Positions 1 to 5,348 of a stretch of 46,423 nucleotides of DNA are shown here, piece after piece. The stretch spans positions 1-46,423 of the IMG/VR virus record IMGVR_UViG_3300032092_000059. One strand, 5' to 3'. This DNA is from a virus. The notes below the pieces were generated by a model. That model had not been told where the DNA came from, searched no databases, and saw only the letters and a program-made list of their open reading frames with translations. Both the position numbers and the translations under genes were made by a program. How positions within the stretch are numbered: position 1 is the first letter of the stretch; each line of letters starts with the position of its first letter.

Positions 1-92
1 TTTACAACTTTAGAAAAAACGGCGGGATGTGTTTTGTTGCTCATATACTTTAGAATTTCTGCGGTTGCTACATAGTCTTTGCGTGTCATCAT
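1..92 (-). CDS. Small phage protein, partial at left edge
   Basis: This leftward reading frame starts MMTRKDYVATAEILKYM and is still open at the window edge, so only about 30 residues are seen. The start ATG overlaps the TGA of the upstream gene (ATGA), and GGAAAGG lies upstream as ribosome binding site. The opening resembles short uncharacterised proteins common in phages; no function can be assigned. Confidence 0.7.
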   Translation of the reverse strand, partial: MMTRKDYVATAEILKYMSNKTHPAVFSKVV

Positions 93-289
93 TTTTGTGT
101 TACCTTTCCATTTCGGTAGAAGTTCTTGGTATGCATTTTACCAGATGGCTCTGACAAATTATAAGTGGCGCATTCTTTAGCATCGCCAAAGTCTGAGCAT
201 TTATCAAAAGTGTGAACGGCAGTTAAAGCGTCTGGAAATTGGTAGGTAGATACCATTTCGCCATCATATGCAATAGTTAGTTTATACAT
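89..289 (-). CDS. Hypothetical small protein (66 aa)
   Basis: A 66-residue, mostly polar protein with a beta-rich start (MYKLTIAYDGEMVSTY) and two cysteines. Its ATG overlaps the TAA of the upstream zinc-motif gene (TAATG) and its TGA overlaps the next start, so it sits inside a translationally coupled leftward string. I do not recognise a family. Confidence 0.7.
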   Translation of the reverse strand: MYKLTIAYDGEMVSTYQFPDALTAVHTFDKCSDFGDAKECATYNLSEPSGKMHTKNFYRNGKVTQK

Positions 290-453
290 TATTCATTTAC
301 CCAATCTACTGTTAGTTCATCTTCAATTTCTACAACGCAATCGCAAGGCTCTACATCATAGTCGTATTCATTTCCAAAGAATACAAAACCTGCACCGCCA
401 CACTCATCACATGGAGCAGACACAATCTCCATTAACTGTTTTACATTAGCCAT
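289..453 (-). CDS. Small DnaJ-type zinc-motif protein (54 aa)
   Basis: A 54-residue protein with CDECGGAG at residues 15-22 and a second Cys pair (CDC, residues 37-39), recalling half of a DnaJ cysteine-rich repeat. It probably binds one zinc ion, but the target is unknown. I chose the internal ATG (MANVKQLME) because GAAAGGAAAA lies just upstream. A longer reading frame starting further upstream has no such site and overlaps the neighbouring gene. Confidence 0.7.
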   Translation of the reverse strand: MANVKQLMEIVSAPCDECGGAGFVFFGNEYDYDVEPCDCVVEIEDELTVDWVNE

Positions 454-454
454 T

Positions 455-568
455 TTAGTTTTCCTTTCGTGTTGTTGTTGGAATTGTAGCAGATAGCACT
501 GACAAGGCTTCCGCCTTGCTTGCCTCACGTTGTGCGATCACGTGCTTTTTGAATTCTTCTAAGTTCAT
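455..568 (-). CDS. Hypothetical small protein (37 aa)
   Basis: This short frame begins MNLEEFKKHVIAQREASK and is predicted to be helical and charged in its first half. Its ATG overlaps the TGA of the upstream gene (ATGA). Its stop lies one base before the next ATG, whose ribosome binding site lies inside this gene. The tight fit between two coupled genes is the main evidence that it is real. Confidence 0.6.
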   Translation of the reverse strand: MNLEEFKKHVIAQREASKAEALSVLSATIPTTTRKEN

Positions 569-690
569 TCAAATGCTCCTTCTTCTAGTAAGCCTAATTC
601 AATGTTGAACAATTCGTCTGGAGTTGCTTCGGATAAATCAACCCAGCCCGCACCTTCTTCATCCATTCTAAAAATTTCGATGTATCCCAT
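565..690 (-). CDS. Hypothetical small acidic protein (41 aa)
   Basis: A 41-residue acidic protein beginning MGYIEIFRMDEEGAGWVDL. The start is well supported by GAAAGGAAAA about 7 nt upstream, the same ribosome-binding sequence used by several neighbours. It is first in a coupled run of leftward small genes. No family is recognised. Confidence 0.65.
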   Translation of the reverse strand: MGYIEIFRMDEEGAGWVDLSEATPDELFNIELGLLEEGAFE

Positions 691-785
691 TTATAGTTTT
701 CCTTTCGTTAGAATTTTGGGTGAGAGTTCTTACTTACGACATTGGGCGAGAACACTCTCTAAACTGCCCCTGTTTCGATTTTATT

Positions 786-986
786 TTATGGAGTTTTTAC
801 TGCGACTGTTCGGAACTTTGTTCCATAACCGCTATTTGGTGAAACCTCTACAAGATAAGTTTCGCAATCCTCATACCAAATTGCTTGTGGATGTTTTTCT
901 GCTGAGATAATTTCTCCCTGCAAAGTATTTGAGTAGTAGTTAGTGCCTACAAGTAGGCTTTCGATTGAATAAACATTTGCTGACAT
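786..986 (-). CDS. Hypothetical protein (66 aa)
   Basis: A 66-residue protein starting MSANVYSIESLLVGTNYY, rich in beta-type residues, ending in VAVKTP. GAAAGGCGG sits 6 nt before this ATG, so a 23-residue longer frame is rejected. A leftward promoter-like element lies just upstream, so this gene may begin a transcript running to the left edge. Function is unknown. Confidence 0.7.
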   Translation of the reverse strand: MSANVYSIESLLVGTNYYSNTLQGEIISAEKHPQAIWYEDCETYLVEVSPNSGYGTKFRTVAVKTP

Positions 987-1017
987 TTTGTCCGCCTTTC
1001 GTTTTGTTGATAATGGA

Positions 1018-1047
1018 ATTTTACCAGAACGGACTGACATTTTCCAA
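1018..1047 (-). promoter_or_regulatory. Leftward promoter with ATGTCAG element, copy 1
   Basis: Read on the minus strand: -35-like TTGGAA, an 18-nt spacer starting AATGTCAG, then TAAAAT preceded by TGG (extended -10). Two other copies with the same AATGTCAG placement precede other leftward genes. It lies about 30 nt upstream of the 66-aa gene. Confidence 0.5.
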
Positions 1048-1055
1048 TTTTGCAA

Positions 1056-1248
1056 GGGTTTGTCTCAATATTTGGAGCGTGGGCAATGTGATAAGCATCA
1101 CACGCTAAATGTCCGATTTGTCTGTCAAATCGACACGCCGTAGAATTCAGGGTTTTTTATAACAATGTCGTAACGACACGCCCGACGCCGCAGCTCTTGT
1201 GGGCGCATCGACTTTTGTCAAGTCAACACGCCGTTACGCTAGTGTGAT
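1056..1248. other. Non-coding stretch with hairpin and operator-like repeats
   Basis: I see no credible gene in these 193 bases. They hold a small hairpin (GTGAT / ATCAC at 1088-1101, flanked by GCGTG and ACGC) and a 13-nt sequence (ATGTCCGATTTGT at 1109-1121) that recurs at 4124-4136. They also hold three 18-nt direct repeats, listed separately. The stretch separates two leftward gene groups, so it may combine a terminator and a control region. Confidence 0.45.
1123..1233. repeat. Three 18-nt direct repeats, operator-like
   Basis: Copies at 1123-1140, 1166-1183 and 1216-1233 share TGTC(5 nt)RACACGCC, spaced 43 and 50 nt. The first two contain inverted arms TGTC...GACA; the second is a perfect TGTCGT-A-ACGACA palindrome. 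The third is degenerate on one arm. Short palindromic repeats in a non-coding region suggest a binding site for a phage repressor or replication protein; this is inference. Confidence 0.5.
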
Positions 1249-1392
1249 TTACATCGCATCTTCTCGCTTCATTAAGCGCCACGCATACACGAGGGCGGGG
1301 ATCCCGATAAGTAGATATAGAGGGAGGTTAGCGTATAGCCCTAAGAAATCTGAGTTAATATAAAGAAACTCGCTAGTTATTTCAATTTCCAT
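1249..1392 (-). CDS. Small single-pass membrane protein (47 aa)
   Basis: A 47-residue protein with an acidic N terminus, a hydrophobic stretch of about 20 residues (roughly 17-38, including LPLYLLIGIPALVYAW) and a basic tail (RLMKRED), suggesting one membrane segment with the C terminus in the cytoplasm. It follows directly on the stop of the upstream gene, whose end supplies GGAGAT as ribosome binding site. Role unknown. Confidence 0.6.
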   Translation of the reverse strand: MEIEITSEFLYINSDFLGLYANLPLYLLIGIPALVYAWRLMKREDAM

Positions 1393-1581
1393 TTATTTAT
1401 CTCCAAACATATCGAAAACCTCATCTAGTTGTTCATCTGTTAGATGGTCAATGCTAATTGCTTTTGTAAATCCAAAAACATCTTCTTCTTCTGCCATTAG
1501 TTTTTCATACATTTCTTCTTCTTCTAGGTGTGCGTATTGGTCTTGCACATCTGCTTGAATTGTATCCCATTTGCTCATCAT
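1393..1581 (-). CDS. Hypothetical acidic protein (62 aa)
   Basis: A very acidic, helical-looking protein (MMSKWDTIQADVQDQ..., with EEEE and EEED runs). The first ATG overlaps the upstream TAA (TAATG) and AGGAG lies 10 nt upstream; the second Met is also possible. Small acidic early phage proteins often bind host factors or mimic DNA, but nothing here proves that. Confidence 0.65.
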   Translation of the reverse strand: MMSKWDTIQADVQDQYAHLEEEEMYEKLMAEEEDVFGFTKAISIDHLTDEQLDEVFDMFGDK

Positions 1582-1754
1582 TAGTTGTTTTCTCCTGTCT
1601 TGATAGATTGAATGTTAGCGGAAAACTTTACTTTCTTTCCTAAGTCGCTAGCGTTTAGCGTATCCATTAGATGGTCAATAGCCTTTATCTCGTGTGCTAC
1701 ATTGTCAATGCTTAGTAGTCGTGAGCCTTGCCAGATTGAGTATGTGATTGTCAT
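1581..1754 (-). CDS. Hypothetical protein (57 aa)
   Basis: A 57-residue protein beginning MTITYSIWQGSRLLSIDNV. Its stop overlaps the start of the acidic 62-aa gene, indicating coupling. GAAAGAAG upstream serves as a weak ribosome binding site. The ATGTCAG-type promoter about 45-70 nt upstream would make it the first gene of a transcript. No family recognised. Confidence 0.65.
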   Translation of the reverse strand: MTITYSIWQGSRLLSIDNVAHEIKAIDHLMDTLNASDLGKKVKFSANIQSIKTGENN

Positions 1755-1797
1755 TGTCTGTTCTTCTTTCGTTAGTAGTTAATTTGTTATGTCTGTA

Positions 1798-1826
1798 AGA
1801 CTACACTAGGGGGCTGACATTTGCAA
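1798..1826 (-). promoter_or_regulatory. Leftward promoter-like element, copy 2
   Basis: On the minus strand: TTGCAA (-35-like) running into AATGTCAG, then, 17 nt after the hexamer, a poor -10 (TAGTCT). The shared ATGTCAG element and similar spacing argue that it belongs with the copies at 1018 and 2225, though the -10 is weak. Confidence 0.35.
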
Positions 1827-1853
1827 CCCTAGCGGGGGTGTGTCGTGTGTGAG

Positions 1854-2000
1854 TTACCTCACATTACTAGGGTTCTTAGAGCAGTTGCTCATATGAACGA
1901 AACACGCATAACCGCATTCATCGCAGATGCTATCTGCTAGACGGGCTCGGATAGCGTCATAAGACTCTAGAGAGTTTCTGTTTTCATAGATTGAGTTCAT
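1854..2000 (-). CDS. Small zinc-motif protein (48 aa)
   Basis: A 48-residue protein with a CDECGYAC cluster (residues 27-34) and a later Cys (residue 40), likely one metal site. Its ATG overlaps the TAA of the upstream gene, and AAGGAG lies before it. It ends next to the ATGTCAG element of copy 2. Function unknown. Confidence 0.65.
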   Translation of the reverse strand: MNSIYENRNSLESYDAIRARLADSICDECGYACFVHMSNCSKNPSNVR

Positions 2001-2170
2001 TATTTAGACTCCTTATCTATACAGTTGATACAGTAGCAAGCCTTGCTACTTAGTAGGTCTCGCAAGAGAGCCTTTCTAGTGTAGGCATTTAAGCCGTATG
2101 AAGATTTTACTCCACCATTGTGGAAGTCGTGCACGATTGTGCTGTATAAAGTTTCTGTAAGTTGAGTCAT
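2000..2170 (-). CDS. Small protein with C-terminal Cys cluster (56 aa)
   Basis: A 56-residue protein starting MTQLTETLYSTIVHDF with CYCINC near the end (residues 45-50). GAAAGGAG lies 8 nt before the ATG, the strongest ribosome binding site in this group. It is the first gene of the leftward cluster, below the promoter at 2225-2254. No family recognised. Confidence 0.65.
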   Translation of the reverse strand: MTQLTETLYSTIVHDFHNGGVKSSYGLNAYTRKALLRDLLSSKACYCINCIDKESK

Positions 2171-2224
2171 TGTCTGACTCCTTTCGTTTAAGTGCTAAGT
2201 ATTTCTTAACTTCTTATAACATTA

Positions 2225-2254
2225 ACTATACAGGGGGGGTCTGACATTTATCAA
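2225..2254 (-). promoter_or_regulatory. Leftward promoter with ATGTCAG element, copy 3
   Basis: Minus strand: TTGATA, 18-nt spacer beginning AATGTCAG and ending in a C-tract then TG, followed by TATAGT. It lies about 55 nt upstream of the first leftward gene and is the best of the three copies after that at 1018. Confidence 0.5.
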
Positions 2255-2417
2255 CTCGCAAAGGGTGCAATTCGGACATTTTGAAAAAAAACTATGTGTT
2301 TTGAATCACATTTAGGCTCATTATGGGCGCACTATCGGACAAAACGGACATTCATTTATGTGTGTATCATACAAGTTAAAAATATATTAACATTTTCTAA
2401 AAAGTGACTTTGATCTA

Positions 2418-2447
2418 TTGACTTGCGAAAATATCAAATGTTATACT
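2418..2447 (+). promoter_or_regulatory. Rightward extended -10 promoter
   Basis: TTGACT, 18-nt spacer, TATACT, with TG one base upstream of the -10 (TGTTATACT). It is the strongest promoter-like sequence of the left arm. It would produce a transcript from about 2454 with roughly 250 nt before the first gene. Confidence 0.6.
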
Positions 2448-2545
2448 TGGAAAGGTTTCGGGGGGTTACACTAAGACTCAATATACCAAGTAATGCTTGG
2501 ATTAGAATCTAGTAAAGCTCTCCCCTATCTTTCCAAAAAGATTTT
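2448..2545 (+). ncRNA. Possible structured leader or small RNA
   Basis: Just downstream of the promoter at 2418 the sequence can fold. GGAAAG (2449-2454) pairs with CTTTCC (2529-2534), GGGGGG (2460-2465) with CTCCCC (2520-2525, one G-U pair), and an inner hairpin forms from CCAAG (2486-2490) and CTTGG (2496-2500). A U-rich run (ATTTTT) follows. The outer stem may be partly lost depending on the exact start site. This is a fold proposal by eye, not a known family. Confidence 0.3.
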
Positions 2546-2670
2546 TAAATTTGGGGGGTAGGGGGGGTTTGCTAAAATCTAATTCCCAAGTATCCACTAT
2601 ATAATAAATATAATATATATACAAGAGAAAAAAATATTTTATTAACATTATGAGAAATCTTAAATCTTAG

Positions 2671-2698
2671 TCGACTGATAAATATACTGATATATAAT
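2671..2698 (+). promoter_or_regulatory. Promoter for a leaderless HNH transcript
   Basis: TCGACT, 16-nt spacer, TATAAT. The -10 ends 6 nt before the ATG of the HNH gene and no Shine-Dalgarno is present, so the transcript would start at or within a base or two of the start codon. Confidence 0.5.
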
Positions 2699-2704
2699 TA
2701 TCTT

Positions 2705-2989
2705 ATGTCTCCAGAGAAGATATCAATTAAGAAACAAAAAGAATATCTGGCACGTTATTTAAAAGAAGTAAAAGAAAAGAACCCTTGTATGGATTGCAAG
2801 ATATCGTATCCGTACTACATGATGGACTTTGATCATGTGCGTGGGCGGAAGCAAGCAAATGTGGCGGAACTAATTAATACACTATCTAAGAAACGCCTGG
2901 ACGAAGAGATAGCCAAATGCGAAGTAGTATGTTCTAATTGCCATAGGGTAAGAACTCATATGAGAAAGATGGGAAAGAAAGCATCATGA
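2705..2989 (+). CDS. HNH endonuclease-like protein (94 aa)
   Basis: A basic 94-residue protein with the zinc and nuclease signature of small phage HNH proteins: Cys28-x2-Cys31, then DFDH (catalytic-type His44), then CSNCHR (Cys76, Asn78, Cys79, His80). Members cut DNA, and in many HK97-like phages an HNH protein assists the terminase during packaging. No terminase is visible nearby, so homing or another nicking role is also possible. It lacks a Shine-Dalgarno and follows a -10 box closely; its stop overlaps the next start (ATGA). Confidence 0.8.
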   Translation: MSPEKISIKKQKEYLARYLKEVKEKNPCMDCKISYPYYMMDFDHVRGRKQANVAELINTLSKKRLDEEIAKCEVVCSNCHRVRTHMRKMGKKAS

Positions 2990-3096
2990 AATTTTGTAGC
3001 TACTGTGACAAGTTGTCATACACATCTAAAGTAACAATATCTGGCAAGAAGATCTACTATTGCGATGATCATGCAGATAGAATTGCAGTTGACTAG
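2986..3096 (+). CDS. Zinc-ribbon peptide (36 aa)
   Basis: A 36-residue peptide MKFCSYCDKLSYTSK... with Cys4-x2-Cys7 and a second half Cys26-x2-His29, a compact zinc ribbon. The start overlaps the HNH stop by four bases, so the two are translationally coupled. It could be a partner of the HNH protein, but this rests only on position. Confidence 0.6.
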   Translation: MKFCSYCDKLSYTSKVTISGKKIYYCDDHADRIAVD

Positions 3097-3102
3097 AATT
3101 AA

Positions 3103-3525
3103 ATGAAAGACAAAGTCACATGCATGCAGCTGTGGAAAAAGTGGGAACAGCAATGTCCAGATAGTTTGAAAGTTGCAGAAACTCAAAGACGTATTGCTAA
3201 TTATGAAAAAGCGGACTGGCAAGATATGATTACAGATTCAAGCCTAGTCATAGATAAATTAAAATACCTAGTAGTCAACGATATAGATATAAACTCGGAA
3301 GAATCTAAAGAAGCTTTTGACTACCTATGCAAGCACATATCTACATATTTTTTTGATCCTGATATTGAGTATCTAGGCACAATGCATTTGCTGCTAAGAA
3401 TAGATCGGGACTACATAAGTTTTTTTAATGGATTTCAGGATGGTCTAGCAAGAAGGCTAGCTAATATGATGGAAATCTATATTAATGAGACTATATCTCA
3501 GTCAACTAGAATTATGGTACAATAA
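3103..3525 (+). CDS. Possible TipAS-like helical protein (140 aa)
   Basis: An all-helical 140-residue protein. The order of features, W(39)xDMI, then EESKEAFDYLCKHI, then DPDIEYLG, then a GLARRLANMMEIYI end, resembles the antibiotic-binding TipAS domain known from actinobacterial TipA and AlbA regulators, here without a MerR DNA-binding part. TipAS domains bind cyclic or thiopeptide antibiotics. The match is by eye and weak, so 'hypothetical helical protein' is the safe label. It follows the zinc peptide by 6 nt, has no clear Shine-Dalgarno, and ends next to a -10 box preceding the tRNA gene. Confidence 0.6.
   Translation: MKDKVTCMQLWKKWEQQCPDSLKVAETQRRIANYEKADWQDMITDSSLVIDKLKYLVVNDIDINSEESKEAFDYLCKHISTYFFDPDIEYLGTMHLLLRIDRDYISFFNGFQDGLARRLANMMEIYINETISQSTRIMVQ
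3515..3523 (+). promoter_or_regulatory. Extended -10 before the tRNA gene
   Basis: TGG followed by TACAAT, about 43 nt before the tRNA. No good -35 is seen. The same TGnTAnAAT pattern recurs at many gene starts in this genome, which raises confidence slightly. Confidence 0.35.
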
Positions 3526-3565
3526 GATCATGATAAAAAGCTGGAACCGAATACGCTAGTCCCTA

Positions 3566-3640
3566 GGGGATATAGCTTAATCTGGTTAAAGCATTTGTCT
3601 TATATACAAACGACTCTGGGTTCAAATCCCAGTATCCCTA
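3566..3640 (+). tRNA. tRNA-Ile(UAU)
   Basis: A complete 75-nt cloverleaf: acceptor GGGGATA with TATCCCT (first pair G-U), D stem GCTT/AAGC, anticodon stem TTTGT/ACAAA around loop CTTATAT (anticodon TAT at 3601-3603), T arm CTGGG-TTCAAAT-CCCAG, discriminator A. CCA is not encoded. UAU reads AUA directly. Most bacteria decode AUA with a lysidine-modified CAU tRNA, so this tRNA may supply decoding for the AUA-rich phage genes. Confidence 0.88.
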
Positions 3641-3654
3641 CAAAGGAGGTCAAT

Positions 3655-3732
3655 ATGAATTGGCTTCAAGCAACAATTATATTTGGACCAATAGTGGTTC
3701 TATTAATAGCATTCTGGAAGGACATTAAATGA
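3655..3732 (+). CDS. Tiny membrane peptide (25 aa)
   Basis: A 25-residue peptide that is almost entirely one hydrophobic helix (MNWLQATIIFGPIVVLLIAF) with a WKDIK end. AAAGGAGG lies 6 nt before the ATG, a near-ideal ribosome binding site, and the stop overlaps the next start (ATGA). Possible roles include a lysis or superinfection peptide; unproven. Confidence 0.6.
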   Translation: MNWLQATIIFGPIVVLLIAFWKDIK

Positions 3733-3872
3733 AGAAGATCTGGGCTTTAGTTACTCTGATTGCGACAGCAATCCTTTCAGGCATATACTTGTCTCGATTC
3801 TTAAATTGGGCGGGACAGTTAGAAATCTTTGATTTTGACCTAGATGAAGATATAGACAGTGAAGACTTCTAA
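3729..3872 (+). CDS. Membrane-anchored acidic peptide (47 aa)
   Basis: MKKIWALVTLIATAILSGIY is a positively charged start plus hydrophobic segment (signal anchor), followed by an acidic tail (DFDLDEDIDSEDF). It is translationally coupled to the 25-aa membrane peptide. A pair of coupled tiny membrane proteins suggests a role at the host envelope; no family is recognised. Confidence 0.6.
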   Translation: MKKIWALVTLIATAILSGIYLSRFLNWAGQLEIFDFDLDEDIDSEDF

Positions 3873-3942
3873 CATATATAGGTCAATACAATGGATTGCT
3901 TGGCTTCTTATGGGTATGTATATTATATCCTGGCTATTGTAG
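3859..3942 (+). CDS. Possible tiny hydrophobic peptide (27 aa, GTG start)
   Basis: A GTG-started frame overlapping the end of the previous gene encodes a very hydrophobic peptide (SIQWIAWLLMGMYIISWLL). Composition fits a third membrane peptide in the series, but the ribosome binding site is poor and the frame is short, so it may be chance. Confidence 0.3.
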   Translation: MKTSNIYRSIQWIAWLLMGMYIISWLL

Positions 3943-4142
3943 AAAATTGCTAGCTTTTTTTCTCCCGCCCTTTTAAGGGTCTAAGTATCGGAGATACCAA
4001 ATATGACCCGTTAGGGCTTTAGAACCCTCGTAGAGGGCTTATATGGGATATTCTAGAAAATGTTGCAGATGGGAATATGGGTCTTCTATCGTCGGCGCAC
4101 TTTTTTTGCACTTATTGCACTATATGTCCGATTTGTACGGTA
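3943..4142. other. Convergent intergenic gap with several hairpins
   Basis: No gene is seen. Possible stems: AGGGTC...GACCC (3976-4009) enclosing GTATC-GGA-GATAC (3985-3997), then two mutually exclusive hairpins, AGGG/CCCT (4013-4028) and CCCTC-GTA-GAGGG (4025-4037). T-tracts lie at about 3956 and 4100. It lies between converging transcripts, so terminators are expected, but the nested stems are more than a simple terminator needs. The ATGTCCGATTTGT motif recurs at 4124-4136. Confidence 0.4.
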
Positions 4143-4787
4143 TTAACCAACTACCCAATCGCCATGCTTATAAATCCAGTCAACGAAAGAGTACTTGACT
4201 CCAGAAAGAACTTCATCTGACAGGTATGCCTGACCCTTATCAATTGGGAAACAGTACAAAGTATTTGGCTTTAGCTCTACCTTAGATCCATCAGAAAGAA
4301 CTTTTATATCTCCGCCAGTCCATTCACCTAAGTAATAAAGTGCTATATAGTCTGCTGATCTCCATGCATCTTTTCCGCCCCACATTCTGCTTACATCATC
4401 ACCAGGTCTTGTTCTATTAACTGTATTGTGTTCGTTTGTCCAGTACTCATTAATTATTGCTTCAACTATTGCAGCGTTTAATGGCTGAACTGTAAGTGGT
4501 GTTGAAATTCTTGCATAGAGCTCTGATGTCTCAGGTATTCCGTGACCAATCCAAGATTCTTCCTCAAGAGAGTCACATTGAAATAAAAGATACGTGTAGT
4601 CTTGAGGGTTAAGCAGATCATCGTATTTAAGAATGCCATTTCCAATATCAACGAACCCTGGCTTCTCGTGCAGATAAACCTGCTCGACAGGAACAGAGTT
4701 TTTAATTTCAAAAAATTCTTGAACAGTTTCTACTTCTGAAGAATCTTCTTGTTCTTCAATAATGTCTTCCCAAATAATCTCAGCCAT
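4143..4787 (-). CDS. Degenerate 2OG-Fe(II) oxygenase-fold protein (214 aa)
   Basis: The C-terminal half follows the double-stranded beta-helix pattern of its paralogues (YYLGEWTGGDI, VELKPNTLYCF, SGVKYSFVDW). The iron ligands are missing: there is no HxD before the beta strand, and the distal His is Tyr188, ten residues before Lys198. The 2-oxoglutarate-type Lys remains. It is therefore probably not an oxygenase; it could be a partner or regulatory subunit of the intact enzyme encoded just upstream (gap 3 nt). The first 30 residues are strongly acidic. It is the last gene of a short leftward operon. Confidence 0.7.
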   Translation of the reverse strand: MAEIIWEDIIEEQEDSSEVETVQEFFEIKNSVPVEQVYLHEKPGFVDIGNGILKYDDLLNPQDYTYLLFQCDSLEEESWIGHGIPETSELYARISTPLTVQPLNAAIVEAIINEYWTNEHNTVNRTRPGDDVSRMWGGKDAWRSADYIALYYLGEWTGGDIKVLSDGSKVELKPNTLYCFPIDKGQAYLSDEVLSGVKYSFVDWIYKHGDWVVG

Positions 4788-4790
4788 CGT

Positions 4791-5348
4791 TTAATTCTTT
4801 TCTGTTAAGAAAGTAGAATAAGCATATCTTATTCCGCTAGTAACTTCTGCGACACCATGTCTAATCAAAGCGCCATGTATTAGTAGATCTCCAGACTTAG
4901 GCTTTATTCTTAAACCAAGTGCTGGGTAGTATAGTTCTCCGCCTTCAAATTTATCTGTAAAGTATGCTACAGCACCATACTTTGTTATAGCGCATGTATT
5001 AAAGTCATCGTTTGAGGTTGCTTCTCCGTCTTCACCGCATGTATCTTCATGTTCATGCATGCTGTCTCCAGGAAACATTCTATGGAAGGAAGAGTTTCTT
5101 GTAGCTATATATCCTGGGGCTACAAGTTCAGATACTCTTGTGTTGATTTCAAGTAGTTCTGGTATAGCCTTGCTAACCTTGCCATTGTACCAATCAAGTG
5201 GGCTGTTTGCTTCGTTCCACTCAGGCTCTGTTAGGCTGTTAGCGATATTTTCTAATGATACACATTCTTCTTCAGTTAAAAAGTTTTCGTATACCCAAAT
5301 CTCGTCGTATATTTTTTTTACTTTAGGGTTATTGTCAAAATTAAGCAT
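4791..5348 (-). CDS. 2OG-Fe(II) oxygenase (185 aa)
   Basis: A complete small prolyl-hydroxylase-type fold: N-terminal helix region (ENFLTEEECVSL), His100-x-Asp102, the strand motif KFEGGELYYP, KPKSGDLLIHG, distal His164 and Arg174. These are the ligands for Fe(II) and 2-oxoglutarate, so the enzyme should hydroxylate a protein, nucleic acid or small molecule. GGAGAAAGAG precedes the ATG, which overlaps the 53-aa gene upstream. It shares an operon with a ligand-less relative, and six more relatives lie at 25.5-31.1 kb. Confidence 0.85.
   Translation of the reverse strand: MLNFDNNPKVKKIYDEIWVYENFLTEEECVSLENIANSLTEPEWNEANSPLDWYNGKVSKAIPELLEINTRVSELVAPGYIATRNSSFHRMFPGDSMHEHEDTCGEDGEATSNDDFNTCAITKYGAVAYFTDKFEGGELYYPALGLRIKPKSGDLLIHGALIRHGVAEVTSGIRYAYSTFLTEKN

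Larger units (their letters stand above)
2171..2704. other. Divergent intergenic region with G-tracts
   Basis: No gene longer than a few codons is supported here. The region separates the leftward small genes from the rightward HNH operon. It contains runs of six or seven G at 2232-2238, 2460-2465, 2553-2558 and 2561-2567, TCGGACA motifs at 2272 and 2335, promoters on both strands, and a long A+T-rich part. It is a candidate for a packaging site, replication origin or lysis-lysogeny-type control region; the sequence alone does not choose between these. Confidence 0.5.

Noticed and set aside
720-749. Fourth copy of the ATGTCAG leftward promoter
   Set aside because: Only CAATGTCG is shared; neither -35 nor -10 is acceptable at the conserved distances.
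602-910. A 102-codon rightward frame
   Set aside because: It is antisense to two leftward small genes that have good ribosome binding sites and coupled ends.
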